From the NCBI GenBank assembly GCA_965197275.1, contig CBDAMQ010000034.1:310001-374000 (forward strand): a stretch of DNA of 64,000 bases. Reading direction: 5' to 3'. The position numbers and the translations under genes were made by a program. Each line of letters starts with the position of its first letter. The stretch's first letter is position 1. The notes under the pieces are model-generated. The model saw only the letters and a list, made by a program, of their open reading frames with translations. It did not search any database and was not told the DNA's origin. Positions 58,694 through 64,000 of the stretch are shown piece by piece. Source of the DNA: DASCOT01 sp965197275 (GTDB lineage: Bacteria > Acidobacteriota > UBA890 > WLXD01).

Positions 58694-59266
58694 TCAAGCC
58701 GGCGCTTGATAGGCGAAGTTCAGGCGGGCGGACGTCAGGGGAGGCAGCGCCAAGTCTTTGTCCGATAGCATGAGCTCTTGGCGCCCGAACGGCCACTGGA
58801 TCCCGAGCGCCGGGTCGAAGGGGTTGATTCCGGCTTCTGACTTTGGGGCGTACTCGGCGGTAAGCACATAGAGGAAGTGGGTGTCGTCCTCGAGCGCACA
58901 GAAACCGTGCGCGAATCCAGCGGGGATCCACAGCAAGTTCCGATTCTCCCCGCTGAGCTCGACCGCGACGTGCTCACCGAACCACGGCGAGCCGCGGCGC
59001 ACATCGATGGCGACGTCCAGCACCGCGCCACGCAACACCCGCACGAGCTTGCCTTGCCCGGCCGGCTCGAGCTGGTAGTGCATGCCGCGCAGCACCTTGG
59101 CCTCGGAGATCGACTCGTTGACTTGTGCCACCTGGACGTCGGGTCCGTGGGCGGCAAGCACAGAGTGCTTGAAGGTCTCGAGAAAGCCGCCGCGATCATC
59201 GCGTAGCAACTCCGACCGGATCATGAGCACATCGGGGATGTGCATAGGCGCTAGTTCGAGGGGCAT
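58694..59266 (-). CDS. rfbC: dTDP-4-dehydrorhamnose 3,5-epimerase
   Basis: 190 residues from ATG 59266; a longer frame runs through a G8 tract and is not credible. The cupin has DDRGGFLETF, the catalytic His in VLRGMHYQ, DVRRGSPWFGEHVAVEL and the tyrosine in YVLTAEYAPKSEAGI, followed by FDPALGIQWPF. It makes dTDP-L-rhamnose precursor. It is on the opposite strand, inside an otherwise mla-like region; a RmlD-like gene is 1.6 kb away. Confidence 0.95.
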   Translation of the reverse strand: MPLELAPMHIPDVLMIRSELLRDDRGGFLETFKHSVLAAHGPDVQVAQVNESISEAKVLRGMHYQLEPAGQGKLVRVLRGAVLDVAIDVRRGSPWFGEHVAVELSGENRNLLWIPAGFAHGFCALEDDTHFLYVLTAEYAPKSEAGINPFDPALGIQWPFGRQELMLSDKDLALPPLTSARLNFAYQAPA

Positions 59267-59471
59267 GAGCCTCGCTGCTCTCGGGGGGGGTAAGCACGGC
59301 AAACCCGGAGTCGGCCTCCGACCGCGCGGTGCGGGCCTCAGACCGAAGGGTCGGCCAATCTACCATGGTGCGAACGGGGCCCAACGCGCAGCGTCGGCGA
59401 GCAGCCGGTATTCTTAGTCGTACGGGGCCGCCGGATACGCAGATGTCCGGCGCCTTCGCGGAGGCGAGCGT

Positions 59472-60938
59472 ATGCGTTCGGAAATCAAGGTCGGGGCGTT
59501 GGTGCTGGTGGCGATCGTCGCGCTGGCGTATTTCGTCATCAAGATCGAGGACATCGGTAGCTTCCGTAGCGAGGATGGCTATGTGATCAATGTCCGCTTC
59601 GAGAACGCCGCCGGCATCGGCGAAGACGATCCGGTCATGCTCGCCGGGGTGCGTGTCGGAACGGTGTCGGGGGTGCGGCTGAACATGCAAGAGGGCGTCG
59701 CCGAGGTCGCGCTTCGACTGCAGCGCGCGGTGGAGGTGCACGACGACGCGGTGGCGGTCGTCGGATCTACCGGAATGCTCGGAGACCGTGTGCTCGATCT
59801 GCGGCCGGGCTCGCCCGATCGGCCTCTCGTCGCGGCGGGCGGGTGGATCCGCGGCGGCGACCCGGTCTCGGTGGATCAGATGGTCGACGTCGTTTCGGGC
59901 ATCGCGCGCAATCTCGAGCTCACGACGCGCACCTTGTCGGCGGTGCTCGGCACCGAAGAAGGCGAGGCGTCGCTGCGGGAGATTCTCGGCAACGTCCAGA
60001 ACGTCACCGAGCGCTTCGAAGAGATCCTGACGCAGAACCGCGCCAGCATCGACTCGGGCTTCGGGAATATGGATTCGGCTTTCGGCAACATCAGCGAGCT
60101 GTCGGTGACTCTCAGGGAGAGCCTGCCGCTGCTGGTCGAGGAAATGCGCGGCCTTTCCGCGGAGGTGTCTGCCGCCATCGAGCGCAACAGCGACGGGTTG
60201 GGCGACGCCGGTGAGAACCTGCGCGATGTGTCGGAACGACTGCAACGGTCTGCCGCTGACCTGGAGGAGATCCTCGGCAAGGCCAACCGAGGCGAGGGTA
60301 CGGTCGGTAGGCTGGTCAACGAGTCGGACACTGTCGATCGACTCAACGAAGCTCTCGATTCTGTCGATGACAGCCTGGCCGCGGCCGATACGTTCTTTCG
60401 TCGCGTTGGCGAAGCGCAGTTCAGCTTCGAGTGGCGGTCGGAGTTCTACGAGCGTCTGGAGTCGAGCAAGAACTACTTCGGGCTTCGTCTCGAGCTCGGT
60501 GAACAAGGGTCGGGTCGGGGATTCGAGTTCCATATTGTCGACGACAACATCGGCGGTATCACCGAGACCAACATCACGACACAGACTTTCGATCCCGTTA
60601 CCGGCGACCTGCTCACTACCCAACTCGAGCGCAAGCTGGTCCGCACCGAGGGCTTCCGAGTCAGCGCCTTGATGGCGCAGAGGTTCGGTCGATTCCAGGT
60701 TCGCGGTGGCATTCTCGAGTCACAGGCAGGCTTCGGGATCGACTTCTTTGCCGCTCGGGACCGTCTGCGCCTCATCGGCGAGGTCTGGGATCTGGGCCGC
60801 GACCCGGACCCGCACGTCAAGCTCCGGTTCCAGTGGAACCTCGGCAGCCGCTTCTTCCTGACCGGCGGATGGGACGATGCGTTGCGCTCAGGGTTGCGCA
60901 GCTACTATCTCGGAGGCGGATATAGCTTCACGCGATAG
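59472..60938 (+). CDS. mlaD: MlaD-like MCE protein with C-terminal beta-barrel-like domain
   Basis: 488 residues. One N-terminal helix (GALVLVAIVALAYFVIKI), an MCE domain (about 35-120, VRFENAAGIGEDDPVMLAGV, VGTVSGV, GSTGMLGDRVLDLRPGS), a helical coiled region (~130-310, repeated ISELS, LVEEMRGLSAEVSAAIERN), then ~170 residues of alternating strands from FSFEWRSEFYERL to LRSYYLGGGYSFTR. The last part resembles an outer-membrane barrel of about eight strands. If so, one protein would span from inner to outer membrane. Partner of MlaEF by family. Confidence 0.85.
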   Translation: MRSEIKVGALVLVAIVALAYFVIKIEDIGSFRSEDGYVINVRFENAAGIGEDDPVMLAGVRVGTVSGVRLNMQEGVAEVALRLQRAVEVHDDAVAVVGSTGMLGDRVLDLRPGSPDRPLVAAGGWIRGGDPVSVDQMVDVVSGIARNLELTTRTLSAVLGTEEGEASLREILGNVQNVTERFEEILTQNRASIDSGFGNMDSAFGNISELSVTLRESLPLLVEEMRGLSAEVSAAIERNSDGLGDAGENLRDVSERLQRSAADLEEILGKANRGEGTVGRLVNESDTVDRLNEALDSVDDSLAAADTFFRRVGEAQFSFEWRSEFYERLESSKNYFGLRLELGEQGSGRGFEFHIVDDNIGGITETNITTQTFDPVTGDLLTTQLERKLVRTEGFRVSALMAQRFGRFQVRGGILESQAGFGIDFFAARDRLRLIGEVWDLGRDPDPHVKLRFQWNLGSRFFLTGGWDDALRSGLRSYYLGGGYSFTR

Positions 60939-61821
60939 GGTCATCGTCTTCGGGGGCTTCGGCCAGGTAGGCGAAGCGCTTGTAGCTGCGGCGGCGGACG
61001 CCGGGCATGATCCGGAAGGTGTCGTGCAGCTCGGTCGCGGCGACGTCGACATCACCGACGCCACGCGTGTCGAGGAGTTGTTGCAAGACGAGAGAGCGCG
61101 CGCGGCGGTCAACTGCGCCGTCTTTCAGCCCGTCGACCGTTGCGAGACCGAGACCGATCAGGCCTTCCGGGTGAACTCGATGGCGGCGGGGGCTCTGGCG
61201 CACGCCTGCAAGCGAGCGTCGACACGGCTGGTCCACCTGTCGACCGACTACGTGTTCGGCGGCCCGCGCCGCGTTCCGTATCGAGAGTCCGATCTGCCGG
61301 CGCCGCAGAGCGTCTACGCAGCCTCGAAGCTCGCCGGCGAGCACTTGGTGCTGGCAGCTTCCCAGATGCACACGGTCGTGCGCACATCGGCGGTCTACGG
61401 GAACGCCCGCCAGGGACACGGAACGCCGCCTTTCATCGAGCGCATGCTGGAGCGTGCTCGGCAGGAGGCTGAAACTCGAGTCGTGAACGACCAGGTGGTG
61501 AGTCCTACCTACGCGCTCGATTTGGCTTCAGCGATTTGGGGATTGCTGGGTTGCGGCGCCTGCGGACTGTTCCACGTTGCCAATCAAGGACAGGCGACGT
61601 GGTTCGAGGTTGCCGAGATCGCCTTCGAAGCCGTCGGCGCGCGACGCCACCTGGGGCCCACCACCGCCGTCGAGTTCGGTGCACCGGCCAAGCGCCCGGA
61701 CTACAGCGCTCTGGATAATGCCGCGCTGCGCCAACTCGGGTTGCACGATCTGCCGCACTGGCGCGAGGCGATGGGGCGGTATTTCGCCGCCAACCATCCG
61801 GATTTGACCCCGCCTCTCTGA
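60877..61821 (+). CDS. rfbD: RmlD-like dTDP-4-dehydrorhamnose reductase / NAD(P)-sugar reductase
   Basis: 314 residues from the ATG at 60877, which overlaps mlaD by 62 bases in another frame; no other good start lies before the Rossmann strand VIVFGGFGQVGEAL. TxDVxD-like DVDITDA, VHLSTDYVFGG, YAASKLAGE (YxxxK catalytic) and the RPDYSALDNAALRQLG end are RmlD landmarks. It would give dTDP-L-rhamnose, but a related sugar reductase is possible. The overlap suggests translational coupling with mlaD. Confidence 0.85.
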   Translation: MRCAQGCAATISEADIASRDRVIVFGGFGQVGEALVAAAADAGHDPEGVVQLGRGDVDITDATRVEELLQDERARAAVNCAVFQPVDRCETETDQAFRVNSMAAGALAHACKRASTRLVHLSTDYVFGGPRRVPYRESDLPAPQSVYAASKLAGEHLVLAASQMHTVVRTSAVYGNARQGHGTPPFIERMLERARQEAETRVVNDQVVSPTYALDLASAIWGLLGCGACGLFHVANQGQATWFEVAEIAFEAVGARRHLGPTTAVEFGAPAKRPDYSALDNAALRQLGLHDLPHWREAMGRYFAANHPDLTPPL

Positions 61822-61931
61822 GCCCGAATCCTGCGGCCGTTCGTATCCAAGCGAACAAGTCCTTTCCTCTCAGTAAGTTACCTTGGTACTCGAACCGTCG
61901 TCTTAAATCTTAGTATTGATCATAATAAGAC

Positions 61932-61960
61932 TTGATAAGAAACACATCAGATTTTATGAT
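61932..61960 (+). promoter_or_regulatory. Sigma70-type promoter for the small heat-shock gene
   Basis: TTGATA (61932-61937) and TATGAT (61955-61960) are 17 bases apart, each 5 of 6. The region 61860-61975 is strikingly AT-rich in a GC-rich genome. Transcription would begin near 61967. No CIRCE palindrome is seen in the gap. Confidence 0.75.
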
Positions 61961-61965
61961 GTCCT

Positions 61966-62000
61966 CAGTTGTTACACCAGTTGTTTACGCCAGTTGTTAC
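61966..62000 (+). repeat. Triple direct repeat in the Hsp20 leader
   Basis: CAGTTGTTAC (61966-61975), CAGTTGTTTAC (61978-61988) and CAGTTGTTAC (61991-62000) occur at 12-13 base spacing, starting at the predicted transcription start. About one helical turn apart, they suit a DNA-binding regulator, or an RNA element in the leader. Confidence 0.75.
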
Positions 62001-62056
62001 GCACAGGACGGGGCGCCAACGCCTCTCAGTTTTTCGGTTCCGAAGGAGGACTACCA

Positions 62057-62521
62057 ATGCTGGTTCGACGCACGAACACTTTCCCTCACCTGGTACACCT
62101 GCAGCGCAGTTTCGACGACGCCTTTGGCCGCAATTGGGGCCACTTCTTCGGCAATCGTGGCGCAGGGTTGGATGATGCCGTTGATGGGCCCGCGTGGAGG
62201 CCGGCGGTGGATGTCGTCGAGCAGGAGGATCAGATCCTGCTGCGCGCGGAGCTACCTGGTCTCACGGACGGCGATGTCGAGATCACGCTCGAGGACGGCA
62301 AGCTCACCCTCAAGGGGGAGAAGCAGTTCAACGACGAGGCCTCAGATGGTCACTACCGCCGCATCGAGAGTGGCTACGGCAGCTTCTCGCGTACCTTCAA
62401 TCTCCCGACAACAGTAGATCAGGAGCGCATCGATGCGCGGTTCACCGACGGCCTGCTGGTGGTCAGCCTTCCGAAGGCCGAACAGGCCAAGCCTAAGAAG
62501 ATCGCGGTGACCGTTAACTAG
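62057..62521 (+). CDS. Hsp20 / alpha-crystallin small heat-shock protein
   Basis: 154 residues from ATG 62057, with AAGGAGGA seven bases upstream; an upstream in-frame ATG at 61916 lies before the predicted transcription start. The alpha-crystallin domain runs from WRPAVDVVEQEDQILLRAEL to PKAEQAKPKKIAV, with ELPGLTDGDVEITLEDG and the GSFSRTFNLP and GLLVVSLPK strands. It holds unfolding proteins soluble. It has its own promoter and a terminator follows. Confidence 0.96.
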   Translation: MLVRRTNTFPHLVHLQRSFDDAFGRNWGHFFGNRGAGLDDAVDGPAWRPAVDVVEQEDQILLRAELPGLTDGDVEITLEDGKLTLKGEKQFNDEASDGHYRRIESGYGSFSRTFNLPTTVDQERIDARFTDGLLVVSLPKAEQAKPKKIAVTVN

Positions 62522-62546
62522 CTCGTCGCCGAGAGATCCCTCGGTC

Positions 62547-62580
62547 AAAGCCCGGGCGCCTGCGTGCTCCCGGGCTTTTC
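62547..62580 (+). terminator. Rho-independent terminator after hsp20
   Basis: AAAGCCCGGG (62547-62556) pairs with CCCGGGCTTT (62569-62578) over ten bases, with T4 in the 3' flank followed by CC and TTT. It lies 26 bases after the hsp20 stop and excludes the in-frame ATG at 62564 as a start for the next gene. Confidence 0.9.
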
Positions 62581-62677
62581 CTTTGCCCTGCAGGCCGCTA
62601 CCGTAAACTGGCGTCCACCACGCTTTCCTTGGTCGAACCGAGTGCCCCGCCCGAAGCCTCCTAACGAGCCTCCGTTC

Positions 62678-63754
62678 GTGAACAAGCGATACTTGCAGCT
62701 GGCGATCGGCGCTGCGGTGAGCGCAGTGTTCTTGTGGATCGCCACGCGCGAGGTTTCGATCGCCGAAGTGTGGCGCATCATGCGGAGTGCCGAGCCCGTG
62801 TGGCTGGCGCTGGTTGCCGCCGTGTCGCTGCTTTCGCTCCACGCTCGGGCACAACGCTGGCGCATGCTGTTCGCGCACTTGCAGCCAGTGCCCGTGGGCG
62901 CGCTCTTCGCTTCCCAAGCGCTGGGGTTTGCTGCCAACGCGGTGTTGCCGTTGCGCGCCGGCGAGGCCGTGAAGGCCTACTCTATTGCCCGCAAACAGCA
63001 GTTGCCGTTCTCCACCACGTTCGCCACCGTGGTGCTGGAGCGCGTGTTAGACATGGTCACCGTCGGCGCCATGCTTGCGGTCGCCATCAGCCTGGTTCCC
63101 ATCCCGGATAGTGCCGGGCCGCAGGTGACCGCGGCCGTGCGGCTGCTCGGGGCGGTAGCGGCGCTCGTCACGACCCTGATCCTGGCTCTGATTCTGTTCC
63201 AGGGGCCTTTTCTCAGCTGCCTTGACCGAATCACCGACCCGTTACCGACCAGCGTCGGAGGACCGCTGCGTGCGATCGCGCACTCCTTTGCCGACGGCCT
63301 CCATGCACTCACGGATCTGCGTCAACTGCTGTGGCTCCTGCTGGCAAGTGTCTACGTTTGGGCGACGCTGGCGGCCCCGTTCGCTCTTGCGGCAGTTGCC
63401 ATGGACTTGGGATCCGCCTACGGAGCTCCGCTGTTCCGCTTGACCATCGTCGCTACCACCCTAGTGGCCGTGTTCGTCATGATCCCGGCGGCGCCCGGTT
63501 TCGTCGGCACCTTTCAGGCCGGCTGCATTGTCGCGCTCGGTATCTTCGGGGTGCCCAAGGGGGAAGCGCTGGGCTACTCGCTGCTGATTCATGCGCTGAC
63601 TTTCGCGCCGTCGACCCTCATCGGGCTCTGGGTTCTTGCCTCCGAGGGGTTGAAGCTAGGCGATGTGGCCTCTGCCAAGGCCGGTGCAACCGTGACGCAA
63701 CGGCTTTCCCATGACGCCGTGGAAGCGGGCTCCGAGCCGCCCGACGTGATATAG
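62678..63754 (+). CDS. Lysylphosphatidylglycerol-synthase-TM / YbhN-like flippase-family membrane protein
   Basis: 358 residues from GTG 62678; GTG 62642 is an alternative. Eight or so membrane helices. The opening NKRYLQLAIGAAVSAVFLWIA, followed by AEVWRIMRSAEPVWL, LHARAQRWRMLF (RxxR-W), ANAVLPLRAGEAVKAYSI and the VVLERVLDMVTV helix are the UPF0104/AglD signature. No lysyl-transferase domain is attached. Relatives flip or transport lipids; exact role is unknown. Confidence 0.88.
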   Translation: MNKRYLQLAIGAAVSAVFLWIATREVSIAEVWRIMRSAEPVWLALVAAVSLLSLHARAQRWRMLFAHLQPVPVGALFASQALGFAANAVLPLRAGEAVKAYSIARKQQLPFSTTFATVVLERVLDMVTVGAMLAVAISLVPIPDSAGPQVTAAVRLLGAVAALVTTLILALILFQGPFLSCLDRITDPLPTSVGGPLRAIAHSFADGLHALTDLRQLLWLLLASVYVWATLAAPFALAAVAMDLGSAYGAPLFRLTIVATTLVAVFVMIPAAPGFVGTFQAGCIVALGIFGVPKGEALGYSLLIHALTFAPSTLIGLWVLASEGLKLGDVASAKAGATVTQRLSHDAVEAGSEPPDVI

Positions 63755-63788
63755 AACTCAGGGGCGAAGGCTCTTTGGGGGAGAGCCG

Positions 63789-64000
63789 ATGAAGAGAATC
63801 ATCATCACCGGGGGTACCTCGGGGATCGGGCTCGCGATCGTGCGTCGAATGGCAGCCGCTGGTCACACGGTGGACGTCATCGCCAGGCGCGAGCCCGCGC
63901 AGTGGGCGGAGAGCTCGGGTGAGCTCGCTGGAGACGTCGGGTATCACCAGGCCGACGTGCGCCACCTCGACGACACGGCAGCCCTGCTTGAATCGATCGC
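63789..64000 (+). CDS. SDR-family oxidoreductase (partial, runs off the window)
   Basis: The first ~70 residues are KRIIITGGTSGIGLAIVRRM (TGxxxGIG cofactor site) and HQADVRHLDDTAALLE, the classic short-chain dehydrogenase start. GGGGGAGAG is the ribosome site. The catalytic YxxxK lies beyond the window end, so the substrate cannot be guessed. Confidence 0.88.
   Translation, partial: MKRIIITGGTSGIGLAIVRRMAAAGHTVDVIARREPAQWAESSGELAGDVGYHQADVRHLDDTAALLESI

Overview
The window is high-GC bacterial chromosome, densely coded, with no plasmid or phage backbone and no transposase. The gene set points to a Gram-negative didermal bacterium: Mla phospholipid-transport genes, a LolB-like lipoprotein, outer-membrane barrels, and an N-terminal carboxypeptidase-regulatory-like domain on a barrel protein. 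A K+-dependent membrane pyrophosphatase, a CadC-like winged-helix/TPR regulator, a DUF5916 barrel, an S9 peptidase, a DUF885 protein and a PDZ-bearing histidine kinase together fit Acidobacteriota best. This placement is inference; no rRNA gene is present to confirm it.

Layout. 0-1.04 kb: an FmdB zinc ribbon and a 640-bp non-coding stretch holding a diverged copy of a hairpin repeat. 1.04-3.7 kb: polA. 4-13 kb: a plug-less barrel protein, then an apparent sigma54-driven two-component pair (PDZ histidine kinase and NtrC-type activator), an FG-GAP propeller protein and a Tat-lipoprotein amidase. 13-24.8 kb: accessory and exported functions (acetyltransferase, DoxX, amidohydrolase, S9 peptidase, a NatAB-like ABC exporter, sulfatase, methyltransferase, TerC) with two gene remnants (PIN toxin, DUF2071). 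24.8-28.4 kb, minus strand: DUF5916 barrel, deoxynucleoside kinase, folK. 28.5-30.3 kb: nucleotide-sugar dehydrogenase and smpB.

30.33-31.34 kb: a non-coding repeat array between the convergent 3' ends of smpB and pdxA. It has three hairpins whose arms pair within each copy but differ between copies, a conserved 80-95 bp core in the loop, and two ~290-300 bp bodies. The core lies in opposite orientations in different copies. This is the strongest candidate for something undescribed here.

31.3-42.9 kb: a long minus-strand run of glyA, transaldolase-like, acyl-CoA carboxylase (beta, biotin carboxylase, biotin carrier), a DUF885 protein, a CadC-like TPR regulator, holB and pdxA. 43-58.6 kb: a long plus-strand housekeeping run of arylsulfotransferase, LolB-like lipoprotein, tRNA-Gln, prs, rplY, pth, hppA, rpsF, rpsR, rplI, then a carbamoyltransferase/SxtJ/DUF5989 cassette set before dnaB, alr, mlaE and mlaF. 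58.7-64 kb: rfbC (minus) splits mlaEF from an mlaD-like gene with a fused C-terminal barrel, followed by rfbD, a small heat-shock protein with its own promoter, a YbhN-like membrane protein and an SDR cut by the window edge.

Several proteins (S6, L9, L25, alanine racemase) carry acidic Ala/Asp/Glu-rich additions, and S6 carries a perfect 24-bp minisatellite.
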